DNA of 28,787 nucleotides from a bacterium (GCA_021814805.1 JAKAHT010000008.1:1-28787); one strand, 5' to 3'; shown: positions 1 through 7,520, numbered from the stretch's first letter. The notes: a model not told the origin generated them from the sequence alone. A program made the numbers and translations.

Positions 1-241
1 CCAGGTTTTGAAATATATCGCGCAAGTCGCGAGAAGGGCATGTCCTGTCTTCCACCTGGCAAGCTGACAGTTCGTAGGTCCAAGCATCGTCCCTTATGAG
101 CTTTAGAAATTCCTCCGCTCTGGGAGAAAGCTTTTTTTGTCCGTCGATGAGAAATCTCTCGCGTTCGACTCCAAAACAACCTTTGAATTTCTCTTCAAAC
201 TTAAACTTGGAGAGAAACTCTTTCAAATCAGGGGTTTTCAT
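1..241 (-). CDS. Glutamate-cysteine ligase-like protein, N-terminal part (cut by window edge)
   Basis: The gene starts with ATG at 241 and runs off the left edge, so only about 80 residues are visible. The N-terminus has the superfamily pattern of gamma-glutamylcysteine synthetases: an FGVERERFLID strand near residues 22-32 (Mg/ATP-binding Glu residues) and an ELSACQVEDRT stretch near 58-68, where the family places its second acidic metal-binding strand. Known members join glutamate to cysteine or to another amine using ATP; the substrate here cannot be read. A weak AAGGA Shine-Dalgarno site lies about 8 nt before the ATG, and a strong hairpin lies further up in the leader. It follows the amidotransferase gene on the same strand and is the second ligase-like gene of this group. 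The superfamily assignment is fairly sure; the exact subfamily is not. Confidence 0.72.
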   Translation of the reverse strand, partial: MKTPDLKEFLSKFKFEEKFKGCFGVERERFLIDGQKKLSPRAEEFLKLIRDDAWTYELSACQVEDRTCPSRDLRDIFQNL

Positions 242-280
242 AATATTTTCCTTTATTTTGTTTTTAATGTACCGGAAGAG

Positions 281-308
281 AAAAGCCTCTTCCGAGGAAG
301 AGGCTTTT
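281..308 (-). terminator. 13-bp hairpin with T-rich tail between the amidotransferase and ligase-like genes
   Basis: On the minus strand the arms AAAAGCCTCTTCC and GGAAGAGGCTTTT pair perfectly around a 2-nt centre and are followed by CTCTT. It can end transcription of the amidotransferase gene or act as an attenuator in the leader of the next gene. A smaller hairpin (339-351, CCTTC/GAAGG) just upstream contains CGAGGAAG, which could pair with CTTCCTCG in this stem, so the two structures could compete. Confidence 0.6.
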
Positions 309-402
309 GACTGCACAATCGAAAAAATCACAAAAGCGCCTTCCTCGAAGGAGGTTCAAAGAAAATGCGCCAAGATTTAATAGTATATTTTATGGACATA
401 TT

Positions 403-1137
403 TCAACCTGGAAATCTTCTTAAGAAATTCGACAAGATTTTTCGCCCGACTTCTTCGGTATCGGCGAATGGAGATAACACAAACCCTTCTTCGGCAAATA
501 CTTTTCTCCTTGAATCCGCCAAGCGTCTCACGACTTCCAGATTCATCTCCGGGTGGAATTGAGTAAGCCTTATATTATTCCCGATGCCTATGGCTTCAAT
601 GGGCGTTTTCCGGGATCCGGCCAAAAGTGTCCAGCCGTCTTTTAAGGCGTAGGCTATGCACTTGTGGCTTTCCGATAAAATTAAATCTTTCTCCAATCCT
701 TCAAAAAGAAAATCGCGCTTTCCTTCTTCCGTCAAACTTACTTTCAAGGTGCCGAATTCCCTGCCTTCAGGATTTTTGACGACTTCTCCGCCAAGAGCCC
801 TTACAGTGAACTGGAGTCCTCCGCAAATACCGAGTGTCGGGGTGTCTTTCTCAAAAATACGCTTTATAAATTCATAAACCGGAAACATCCATCCTTTCTC
901 CAAACCCTCAATCGGATCCTCGACCGAGCCGCCGATTATAACCGCCCTGAAATCTCCCGGATCAGGAAGATCGCCTTTCGAAGCATCCAATGAGATAAAT
1001 TCTGAAGGAGCAAGGTCCGCCATTTCTCTCATTTGTTCGCCGTAAGTCTTGCCGCCGTAAACCGCCCGCTCGATTGATTCTCGAAGAGCGTCGTCGCCGG
1101 TCAATATATCCAAAAACAAAATTTTTTTGCAATTCAT
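403..1137 (-). CDS. Class I glutamine amidotransferase-like protein
   Basis: This 244-residue protein has the full class I triad: the nucleophile elbow LGICGGLQ with Cys105, and FHPEMN with His195 and Glu197. The GMP-synthase-type GATase fold spans roughly residues 55-200. Family members either release ammonia from glutamine for a partner synthase or hydrolyse gamma-glutamyl bonds. No synthase domain is fused, so the partner must be separate. It sits between two glutamate-cysteine-ligase-like genes on the same strand, which suggests (inference) that all three act on one gamma-glutamyl compound. The C-terminal 45 residues extend beyond the core domain. A TTGAAG-17-TATCTT promoter-like pair ends 9 nt before the ATG and there is no Shine-Dalgarno site. 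The catalytic class is sure; the reaction is unknown. Confidence 0.85.
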   Translation of the reverse strand: MNCKKILFLDILTGDDALRESIERAVYGGKTYGEQMREMADLAPSEFISLDASKGDLPDPGDFRAVIIGGSVEDPIEGLEKGWMFPVYEFIKRIFEKDTPTLGICGGLQFTVRALGGEVVKNPEGREFGTLKVSLTEEGKRDFLFEGLEKDLILSESHKCIAYALKDGWTLLAGSRKTPIEAIGIGNNIRLTQFHPEMNLEVVRRLADSRRKVFAEEGFVLSPFADTEEVGRKILSNFLRRFPG

Positions 1138-1146
1138 ATTTTTATC

Positions 1147-1175
1147 AAGATAAGTACCTTTTATCGTACCTTCAA
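1147..1175 (-). promoter_or_regulatory. Putative promoter of the amidotransferase gene
   Basis: On the minus strand, TTGAAG (1175-1170) and TATCTT (1152-1147) are 17 nt apart. The ATG follows the -10 box after 9 nt, so the mRNA would have almost no leader. The hexamers are moderate matches. Confidence 0.4.
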
Positions 1176-1195
1176 CTTTACCAAACCAAATAATC

Positions 1196-1224
1196 TCTCG
1201 GGAGAAAGAATTTTTCTCCCGAGA
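1196..1224 (-). terminator. 12-bp hairpin downstream of the ligase-like gene
   Basis: Arms TCTCGGGAGAAA and TTTCTCCCGAGA flank a 5-nt loop, starting 12 nt after the stop codon of the upstream gene. The tail on the minus strand is GATTATTT, a poor T-tract, so it may be a weak terminator or an mRNA-end stabiliser. Confidence 0.45.
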
Positions 1225-1235
1225 TTGTAACCGCT

Positions 1236-2210
1236 TTATTTCTTTTCAGCTTCGAACTTTTGGATCAGAGAAAGAAGCCTATTCCATTGATTCGGAATTT
1301 CTCCATCAAGACGTCTGGCGAAGGGCCTGATTTCGAGACAAAGCTTTCTTCCGTAACGCTTGAGCCTGAAATGCCACCATACAGAACGTATAAAAAGAGG
1401 AATATTGAAATCGTGAGCTTCCGATCCGGCAACCAGTCTTGTTCCGGAAACCACCTTGAAACCCGAGAGCACTTCCGAATAATGAGCTAAACTTTCGAAG
1501 GTCACTCCAGGATTGCCGTAGCGGTTTTCCTCATAACCGGCCGGGGACTCTTTTATATATCTCTTCCATAAAGCGTCCTGAGGATAATCAGAGAGAAAAA
1601 GCGGCATCTCTCTGGTCAGGAAATTAATTAATTTCCACGAATCACCAGGAGTAACGTCGATAGTGAATTGAACGGAGCTCGTCCTTGCCAAAAGATTCAA
1701 CGGACCGCGCCCGTCAAGCTTAAGCCAGGTAGCATCACGCTCATCGGGCATGACGAGCAAATCCTCTTCCGTTTCGAGTATCGGCTGTTTCAGAGGGTGA
1801 GCCCCGAATTTAGCCGCCGAAGCATAGAGATAATTCAGTTGAAAACGTACCGGATTCATCAGCCGTCCATTTTCAGTGTTATTCAAAAAATAAGCACTGA
1901 ACGGACTGAAGCTTATCTCGATATTATGACGACCCAACTCGTAAAGAATCCTGGTGCCGTTTTCGGAATCTTTTATTTCTGTCACCAAAGAATTTTTACT
2001 TGTTTCAATTTTCCAAGGTGTCGGATCGGAATTCGAGTAGAGCAAATCGCGCAATATCGCTTGGGACGTTTCAACGGATATCGGACGGCCGTCCTCGTAA
2101 ACAAACTGTGTCTCGACTTCCACCCCAACCGATGAACCGGTTGGATAATCACCGAGATCGTGGGTGAAATAACTTAAGAGATAATCTCTTCCATTTTTGA
2201 AGCTTTTCAT
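1236..2210 (-). CDS. Glutamate-cysteine ligase-like protein (second, divergent copy)
   Basis: A 324-residue protein of the glutamate-cysteine ligase superfamily. The first strand VGVEVETQFVYEDGRP (about residues 28-43) carries the Glu pair, ELGRHNIEISFSP (about 93-105) is the second acidic strand, SSVQFTIDVTP (about 180-190) resembles the family's substrate strand, and LCLEIRPFARR near the C-terminus resembles the conserved ExR strand. ATG 2210 is preferred because AAGGA lies 7 nt before it; an upstream in-frame TTG at 2258 would place the leader hairpin inside the coding sequence. It differs clearly from the partial ligase at the left edge, so the two are not recent duplicates. The substrate is unknown; ligation of glutamate or another carboxylate to an amine is the family reaction. 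Confidence 0.75.
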   Translation of the reverse strand: MKSFKNGRDYLLSYFTHDLGDYPTGSSVGVEVETQFVYEDGRPISVETSQAILRDLLYSNSDPTPWKIETSKNSLVTEIKDSENGTRILYELGRHNIEISFSPFSAYFLNNTENGRLMNPVRFQLNYLYASAAKFGAHPLKQPILETEEDLLVMPDERDATWLKLDGRGPLNLLARTSSVQFTIDVTPGDSWKLINFLTREMPLFLSDYPQDALWKRYIKESPAGYEENRYGNPGVTFESLAHYSEVLSGFKVVSGTRLVAGSEAHDFNIPLFIRSVWWHFRLKRYGRKLCLEIRPFARRLDGEIPNQWNRLLSLIQKFEAEKK

Positions 2211-2250
2211 AACTGCTTCCTTTCTTATTTGGTTTTGTAAAATTGCTAAT

Positions 2251-2285
2251 TCTCCCAAGAAAACAAAAAACCTCTTGGGAGAGGT
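2251..2285 (-). promoter_or_regulatory. Two overlapping hairpins in the leader of the ligase-like gene
   Basis: On the minus strand a short hairpin (ACCTCT-CCCA-AGAGGT, 2285-2270) is followed by a run of T, the form of an intrinsic terminator. A longer hairpin (TCTCCCAAGA with TCTTGGGAGA, 2282-2251) uses part of the same bases, so the two exclude each other. It may simply end transcription of the glycosyltransferase gene, or control entry into the ligase-like gene. Confidence 0.5.
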
Positions 2286-2397
2286 CTAATTTCATATCAA
2301 AACGCATCAAATCAGTCCTCTCACAAGAGAAAACCAATGTGATGCCAAACGTTTTTCATTGAAATAATTTTCATGTTTAAATAAATAATACTACCTA

Positions 2398-3681
2398 TTA
2401 ATCTTTTGTCAAGAGGCGCATTTTCACATCTTCGACTAATTTTAATACGTCGAGTCCCTCAAAAAACTTTCGTTCATCTTCACAGAATATTTTACCCTTG
2501 TTTATGTTAACCATACTTTTAAGATGGCTTCCCGATTCATAAACCCTGGAACTTGCATTTTGATTGGCCGATATAAAACCAGGGGTTTCCGAGGCATAAC
2601 CGTAAATTCTCCCCGGCGTCGCCCCGAAGACAGAAAAAACAGATGTTTTATTTCTAAAATTAAAACTGCCGGATTTGGAGATTTTCATTGCAGATGCAAT
2701 ATGCAACGGACCGGTGTCGCCGGTTATGAAAACATCTGAATAATCTATAAGAGCCGAGTAAGCCGAAAGAGACATGCCGCTCGGGACTATTTTTACTCTT
2801 TTCTTGTAATTTTCCGGCAACGATTCGAAAAGTCTTTCTTGAATATTGTCTCTCGTGTGGCTTGAAGAAATAATCAGATTGCAATCGAGCGCGACGATGC
2901 CTTTTACAATAGAAAGCTGCATCTCGAAAGGGATTGTGGTAAACCTGGATGAAGTCTCGGGATTCAAGAAAACGATCTGTTTTCCGGTATCCAAGCCAGA
3001 GTGATCTAAAAATCTCCTGGCTTCTTCGATACTTTCGTCTGAAATGGAGACAGTCGGCCCCTTGAATTCAAAAAAGGATGGTTTTCCCGAAAACAAATCA
3101 AACACAAATTTGCTCATTTGATAAGCTATGTGGCTCACTGATTTACTATTTTTTTCGGCCATAACGACCGATGAGGCTAATCCGAAGTATCCTATAACAA
3201 CAGTTCTTTCAGGTAAAGAAAGTTCTTGCTTTTTAATAAATGGACAAAAATTAAAAACCACGTCGTATTTGCCGCCCGAAAGTATCTTATTAACGGCTTC
3301 GACGTCGCTTTTGCTTGGAAAAGGCGCATTTGTATAGACAGCATAAACTTTGGATATTGACCCGCCCTCGGGCACTATACCGCCCGCCGATTTTTTCACC
3401 ACATAATCTATTTTCGATTCCGGGAATATTCTTTTTATTGATTCCGCAACACCCTCCGCTATAACAGCATCGCCTATGTTCACATCAACTAAAACGCAAA
3501 ATCTTTCAAGGTGTTTTTTTCTTTTTAGGCGGCTGGCGTTAATCGTAACGACTAGCCAATAAACCAAGCGGTTGCCGGCCAGGATGAATATCAGTTTATC
3601 GAGCACCTTAGCTCCTCTTCGAGGGAACGATTCCTCGAAAATGTATATGAGTTTATAAAAACGCGAAGGTTTGCTTGGCAT
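2398..3681 (-). CDS. Glycosyltransferase family 9 (heptosyltransferase-like) protein
   Basis: A 427-residue protein with the two-Rossmann GT-B layout of glycosyltransferase family 9. The N-terminal domain opens with VLVDVNIGDAVIAEGVAESI (about residues 63-82) and the C-terminal nucleotide-sugar site reads FITGDTGPLHIASAM (about 311-325), the family signature. GT9 enzymes add a sugar from a nucleotide donor to a cell-surface glycan. No lipid A genes are visible here, so the acceptor may be a different surface polysaccharide. ATG 3681 is chosen; AGGTGA lies only 2-3 nt before it, so the in-frame GTG at 3687 is a possible alternative. The first 50 residues hold a hydrophobic stretch (LIFILAGNRLVYWLVVTI) that may sit at the membrane. 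Confidence 0.85.
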   Translation of the reverse strand: MPSKPSRFYKLIYIFEESFPRRGAKVLDKLIFILAGNRLVYWLVVTINASRLKRKKHLERFCVLVDVNIGDAVIAEGVAESIKRIFPESKIDYVVKKSAGGIVPEGGSISKVYAVYTNAPFPSKSDVEAVNKILSGGKYDVVFNFCPFIKKQELSLPERTVVIGYFGLASSVVMAEKNSKSVSHIAYQMSKFVFDLFSGKPSFFEFKGPTVSISDESIEEARRFLDHSGLDTGKQIVFLNPETSSRFTTIPFEMQLSIVKGIVALDCNLIISSSHTRDNIQERLFESLPENYKKRVKIVPSGMSLSAYSALIDYSDVFITGDTGPLHIASAMKISKSGSFNFRNKTSVFSVFGATPGRIYGYASETPGFISANQNASSRVYESGSHLKSMVNINKGKIFCEDERKFFEGLDVLKLVEDVKMRLLTKD

Positions 3682-3737
3682 ACTCACCTAAAATTTTAAA
3701 TAATAAAAACCTAAAACACAAAAGAACGTCATTGGAC

Positions 3738-3766
3738 TTGACATAAATACTAAAAAGTAAAACAAT
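3738..3766 (+). promoter_or_regulatory. Promoter of the small transcription unit
   Basis: A perfect TTGACA (3738-3743) is followed after 17 nt by AACAAT (3761-3766), a 4/6 match to the -10 box. Transcription would start about 3773, right at the ATG at 3776. Confidence 0.5.
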
Positions 3767-3775
3767 AAAAAGACA

Positions 3776-3910
3776 ATGTTGAAAAACAACTGCCATATGA
3801 ATACCGGGAATCCCATTACCCAGCTTGGCGCCTGGAATTTTTCCGGCGTCTATGCTGGAGCTTACGGTTTGTTTAACCAAGGCGGTTTTTATTCAACTAT
3901 GAGGACTTAA
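3776..3910 (+). CDS. Possible small Gly/aromatic-rich peptide (44 aa) or small RNA
   Basis: An ATG-to-TAA frame of 44 residues lies exactly between a TTGACA promoter and a strong intrinsic terminator. The peptide is rich in Gly, Asn and aromatic residues (GAWNFSGVYAGAYGLFNQGG near residues 18-37) with one Cys at residue 6. It has no signal peptide or double-glycine leader. There is no Shine-Dalgarno site; translation would be leaderless, as inferred for other genes here. An alternative start is the ATG at codon 8. The next gene, in the same direction, is an MFS exporter, so an exported or sensed peptide is conceivable. The same evidence also fits a non-coding RNA of about 200 nt. The transcription unit is more certain than the peptide. 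Confidence 0.4.
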   Translation: MLKNNCHMNTGNPITQLGAWNFSGVYAGAYGLFNQGGFYSTMRT

Positions 3911-3933
3911 CCACGGATAATAAAAGAAATTAA

Positions 3934-3970
3934 AGAACGCCTCGGTTAGATAAACCGAGGCGTTCTCGTT
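3934..3970 (+). terminator. Intrinsic terminator after the small unit
   Basis: Arms AGAACGCCTCGGTT and AACCGAGGCGTTCT pair over 14 bp around a 5-nt loop and are followed by CGTTTT. It closes the small unit before the MFS gene starts at 4014. Confidence 0.8.
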
Positions 3971-4013
3971 TTATCTAAAGATCATTAACAACTAAATAAA
4001 ATGAGGTGACAAA

Positions 4014-5231
4014 ATGGAAAAAACTTTCAGAAACATCGTCGTCCAGTATTTGGCTTTGAGATTCATTTCTTCTTTCGGTACGGCTCTCATATCAGCCACT
4101 TACGTAACCTTCCTTTTGACCAAAGGATTGAATCTTTTTGAGGTCAATCTGGTCAATTTCGTGTTCTTTACCACTCTCTTCATTTCAGAGATACCCACGG
4201 GAGCTTTCGCCGATGTATTTGGAAGAAAACTTTCGTTTGTTCTCTCCTGCTTTATTACTTCCGCTGGAATGTTCATTTATTCGGCCGCCAATTCCTTTTG
4301 GTTTTTCGCCATAGCAGAGGCTACCGCCGCTTTAGGGTCAACTTTCTCAAGTGGAGCTTTCCAGGCTTGGCTCGTGGACAGACTGGAAAACCTCGGCTAC
4401 CAGGGTCCCATGGAACGCATATTTTCCAAGGAACAACAAATCAAAAGTGCTTCGGCCATAATTGCGGCTATTCTGGGCGCTTTTGCATCGGACTTAAACA
4501 TGTCTCTCCCCTGGATACTTGGGGGGTTGATCGCTTTCATAGCCGGATCTTCTGCCGCTATTTTCATGAAGGAAGAAAAAGTGAAAAGGCACAGAACATC
4601 ATTTAAAAAAGGCGTTCAAAACATGCGGAAAATCGTAAATTCCAGCCTTAAGTACAGCCAAGAGAATAATTCCGTAAGATTCTTGCTCACTATAGGGATT
4701 GTGCAATATTTTGCGGTGCAAGCTCCCAACATGCAGTGGCAACCTTTCTTCATGCATTTTTTAAATGACAAGAGTTCCTTGGGTTTTATCTTCTCCGGCA
4801 TATCGGTAGCGATCATATTTGGATCGTATTTGGCTCCTAAAATTTCCAGGAGAATCAAAAACGAAAAGGCAATCATAGTCACTTCTGAAGTAATAGTCGG
4901 TTTGGGAATATGCTCCACCATACTTCTTAAAAGCATAGTTCCGGCTGTAACCGTATTCCTTATCCACGAAGCAGCGAGAGGACTTATAAACCCTCTCAAG
5001 GATACCTATTTCAACAATAATATCCCCTCCAACGAACGGGCAACCCTGCTTTCTTTCGAAGCTCTTTCGCACCATTTAGGAGGAATGATAGGCTTGCTTG
5101 TAAGCGGGTTTCTGGCGGAATACTTCTCCTTAAAATCGGCTTGGATATCATCGGGATTGATACTCGTGATATTCGTCCTCATCTTCTCCAAAAAAGGGAA
5201 AGGAAATCCTGAAAAACAAGCGGCACGATAA
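4014..5231 (+). CDS. Major facilitator superfamily (MFS) transporter
   Basis: A 405-residue polytopic membrane protein with about 12 hydrophobic segments. The loop after segment 2 reads GAFADVFGRKLSF (about residues 64-76), the MFS motif A form, and a longer polar stretch near 185-215 (KEEKVKRHRTSFKKG) is the expected central cytoplasmic loop. The C-terminal half carries IPSNERATLLSFEAL, typical of drug-proton antiporter-like MFS proteins. The substrate cannot be read. A good Shine-Dalgarno site (GAGGTGA, 5 nt spacing) precedes the ATG, unusual in this window. It follows the small peptide/RNA unit after a terminator and ends in its own terminator, so it is a single-gene unit. Confidence 0.88.
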   Translation: MEKTFRNIVVQYLALRFISSFGTALISATYVTFLLTKGLNLFEVNLVNFVFFTTLFISEIPTGAFADVFGRKLSFVLSCFITSAGMFIYSAANSFWFFAIAEATAALGSTFSSGAFQAWLVDRLENLGYQGPMERIFSKEQQIKSASAIIAAILGAFASDLNMSLPWILGGLIAFIAGSSAAIFMKEEKVKRHRTSFKKGVQNMRKIVNSSLKYSQENNSVRFLLTIGIVQYFAVQAPNMQWQPFFMHFLNDKSSLGFIFSGISVAIIFGSYLAPKISRRIKNEKAIIVTSEVIVGLGICSTILLKSIVPAVTVFLIHEAARGLINPLKDTYFNNNIPSNERATLLSFEALSHHLGGMIGLLVSGFLAEYFSLKSAWISSGLILVIFVLIFSKKGKGNPEKQAAR

Positions 5232-5250
5232 TATCGAGCCGCTTTTTTTT
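5220..5250 (+). terminator. Terminator overlapping the MFS stop codon
   Basis: GCGGC-A-CGAT and ATCG-A-GCCGC pair around AAT and are followed by eight T. The stem starts inside the last codons of the MFS gene. Confidence 0.85.
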
Positions 5251-5254
5251 GGAG

Positions 5255-6787
5255 TTAAAATCCGGGAAAGAAATCAGTTATAACTTGCTTCTTTTTTACG
5301 CCCATATCTTTCAGCATTTCTTTCATTGATTTAACCATGGAGTTTGTTCCTGAAACATAAAAGAATCTTTCAAGATAATCTGGAACCAGTCTTTTTATCA
5401 TTTTTTCATCTATGCGTCCCGTCTCGCCTCCCCAATCTTCTGGTATATCGCCGGTCAATGTATAAAAAGTCTTAATCCCGAGTTTTTTTCTGGATTCTTC
5501 AAAAACATCCGCGTACATGATTTCCTCCGGAGTCCTGTTGGAATAAAAAATAATTATGTCCCTTCTTTCATTTATATCCAAGAGATATTTAGTCATGCTT
5601 CTCATCGGAGTTATGCCTATGCCGCCGGCCAGGAAAACCATTTTTTTTCTCTTGCTTTTCGGAAGGATAAAATCGCCAGAAAGCCCGGAAGCCACTATTT
5701 CGTCCCCTTCTTTCATTGCCAAGAGGGACTTTTTGAAAGTGCTGGAACGGGGATAAAATTTGACGCCTATTCTCATTGATTTTTCAGTGGGAGAAGAAGC
5801 TATGGTGAAATAGCGCCTGTTTCCCCTTGAATCCGGTTTTTTGTGTCCCAACGTCCATTCTAAATATTGCCCCGGTGAAAATTTTATTTTCTCCCCCGGC
5901 TTAAAAATAAAATCATAAGTATCGGGGCCGGTTTTCGTCTTCTCATCCAGAGTCAAAACCAACTTTTTCTTGGAACTTACCGCGTAAGAAAAGACGTTGC
6001 TGATTATAAGGGCCAGTTCCGGTGTAAGGTAGAAAGATCCCAAGTGAACTTGCGGAGCAAAAAGGAAGCCTGTCAGAGCGCCGTAAACTATTCTTAAATT
6101 TTCGCTGGGCGGCGTGGTAAGTGGCTCAGTAAGCATCACGAAAGCGAAAAACAAAAGAGGCGATTCCGCCAGAGCTTTCCAGATGACAGTAAATATTCCC
6201 GAACCGCCGGAAAAACTGAAAGACATTATGGTTATAAGAGAAACGGAAACAAAACCCCAGACTAAATCAGATCTTAATATTTTTCTGGTCATAATGAGCC
6301 CTCCTAAAAGGACAAAAGGCATCATATAAGGATTGCCTATCCACCAAGTGGCTGACTCACCAAGCAAAAGACCGGTTAGAGCCACTCCGAAAGCCGCCGG
6401 GTTGAATATGTGTTTTTTATTAATGGCTAAAATATATTTGGAAGCCATAGCCCAAACAGAAGCCCAAAAAGATATCGAAATATAAGAAAGTAAATTCTGT
6501 CCGGAAAAAGGCGTTATGATGAGTGAAAGTATGAGCGCCGTTATATAGACGGACTCGACGTTAGTTTGAGCCTTGAAAACCTTGGAAAATAAAATATTGG
6601 TTAAAAAACAAACAGCCGTTATGAAAATAACGGAAACCGCGAGGTTAAACGGATTGTAGGGCAATACCTTAAAAGCGGAAAATATAATCCCTATACCGAC
6701 AAGAAAAATAAGATAATACAAAACGAGCCGGTACATAGTTATACCGTTTAAAAGATAATCTATTTTCTTAATCAGCTTGTTCCACAT
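5255..6787 (-). CDS. RnfD/NqrB-like membrane domain fused to ferredoxin-NADP reductase domain
   Basis: A 510-residue fusion. Residues about 18-270 form 8-10 membrane segments of the RnfD/NqrB type, with FNPAAFG (128-134) and TEPLTTPPS followed by IVYGALTG (220-240), both typical of that family. Residues about 275-510 are a flavodoxin/ferredoxin reductase module: RRYFTIAS (324-331) is the flavin-binding RxY(S/T) motif, FLAGGIGITP (385-394) the NAD(P)H pyrophosphate site, and YVSGTNSMVKSM the end of the pyridine-nucleotide domain. No SGAT flavinylation motif is seen in the membrane part. Likely role (inference): take electrons from NAD(P)H in the cytosol and pass them across the membrane to the flavinylated protein encoded two genes upstream. 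Its start overlaps the 3' end of apbE by 20 nt, which suggests coupled translation. Confidence 0.85.
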   Translation of the reverse strand: MWNKLIKKIDYLLNGITMYRLVLYYLIFLVGIGIIFSAFKVLPYNPFNLAVSVIFITAVCFLTNILFSKVFKAQTNVESVYITALILSLIITPFSGQNLLSYISISFWASVWAMASKYILAINKKHIFNPAAFGVALTGLLLGESATWWIGNPYMMPFVLLGGLIMTRKILRSDLVWGFVSVSLITIMSFSFSGGSGIFTVIWKALAESPLLFFAFVMLTEPLTTPPSENLRIVYGALTGFLFAPQVHLGSFYLTPELALIISNVFSYAVSSKKKLVLTLDEKTKTGPDTYDFIFKPGEKIKFSPGQYLEWTLGHKKPDSRGNRRYFTIASSPTEKSMRIGVKFYPRSSTFKKSLLAMKEGDEIVASGLSGDFILPKSKRKKMVFLAGGIGITPMRSMTKYLLDINERRDIIIFYSNRTPEEIMYADVFEESRKKLGIKTFYTLTGDIPEDWGGETGRIDEKMIKRLVPDYLERFFYVSGTNSMVKSMKEMLKDMGVKKKQVITDFFPGF

Positions 6788-7520
6788 ATTTTTTAAAACC
6801 GCTCGTCATTGTTGCCAAGCCGTTTTTATCAACCATATAACCTTCAAGGCCGGGCAATTTTTCTATAAAATCTATTCCGTGCCTGCCCATGGCAAAAGCG
6901 GCAGTGGCGAATCTGTCAGCCTCATATATGTCTGAAGCCACAACGCTTAAGCTTACTACGTCGTTAACCGATTCGTCCGGAGATAAGGGATTATAAATAT
7001 GTTCTCCTCTCTCGTACGTGCCGGAAGTGGCTATGGCTTCATCTTTGAGTTCCACGATTTTTATTATTTCACCGGGCGAGAAAGGGTTTTTTATACCCAC
7101 CTTCCAGTATTTCCCGGAACTGTTTTTCCCCTTGACTTGTATGTCTCCGCCCGCATTTATGTAGAAATTACCGATTCCCCTTCTTTCCAATATCTCAGCT
7201 GCCTTATAAATAGCCCAGCCCTTGACCAAACCAGAAGGATCATAATTACCGCCGGGAGTCATTATATCGAAATAGCCGTTGGTTTCTTTTTTAGTTTTTT
7301 CAGAAAGAGCAAAAACGGTTTTCATATCATCGCTCCACTCCGATTGACTGATTTCTCCCCTGTTTATTTTCGAAATTTCGCTTTCTTCTTTATAAGTGCT
7401 GAATTTTTCGTCGATATATGAAAAGTAGGAAAAAATTTCTTCGATTGTTTTATTGTCAGCCGAAGAATCGACAATTTCAACAGTTATGGGCATTCCCATC
7501 AATATCCGGGTTTCTTTCAT
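6768..7520 (-). CDS. apbE: ApbE-like FAD:protein FMN transferase
   Basis: A 250-residue member of the ApbE family, which moves FMN from FAD onto a Ser/Thr of target proteins. Visible motifs are the N-terminal MGMPITVEIV, DPSGLVKGWAIYKAAEIL (about residues 93-110), NAGGDI (about 123-128), HIYNPLSPD and EADRFATAAFAMG, where the Asp and Thr bind Mg2+. Most ApbE proteins carry a signal peptide; this one starts directly at the catalytic fold and no upstream start is possible, because the previous gene stops 2 nt before the ATG. The preceding gene encodes a protein with an SGAT motif, the natural substrate. There is no Shine-Dalgarno site; translation is probably coupled to the upstream gene. Confidence 0.92.
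   Translation of the reverse strand: MKETRILMGMPITVEIVDSSADNKTIEEIFSYFSYIDEKFSTYKEESEISKINRGEISQSEWSDDMKTVFALSEKTKKETNGYFDIMTPGGNYDPSGLVKGWAIYKAAEILERRGIGNFYINAGGDIQVKGKNSSGKYWKVGIKNPFSPGEIIKIVELKDEAIATSGTYERGEHIYNPLSPDESVNDVVSLSVVASDIYEADRFATAAFAMGRHGIDFIEKLPGLEGYMVDKNGLATMTSGFKKYVEQAD

Noticed and set aside
1668..2135. Long plus-strand frame (155 codons) opposite the ligase-like gene
   Set aside because: The minus strand carries a clear superfamily protein in the same place; the plus-strand translation has no recognisable motif and no start signals.
3653..3880. Minus-strand frame (75 codons) across the gap between the glycosyltransferase and the MFS gene
   Set aside because: It overlaps the glycosyltransferase start and runs opposite to a promoter-frame-terminator unit; no start signals were found.
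4616..4999. Minus-strand frame (127 codons) inside the MFS gene
   Set aside because: It is an antisense shadow of a membrane protein; hydrophobic codons on one strand give open frames on the other.
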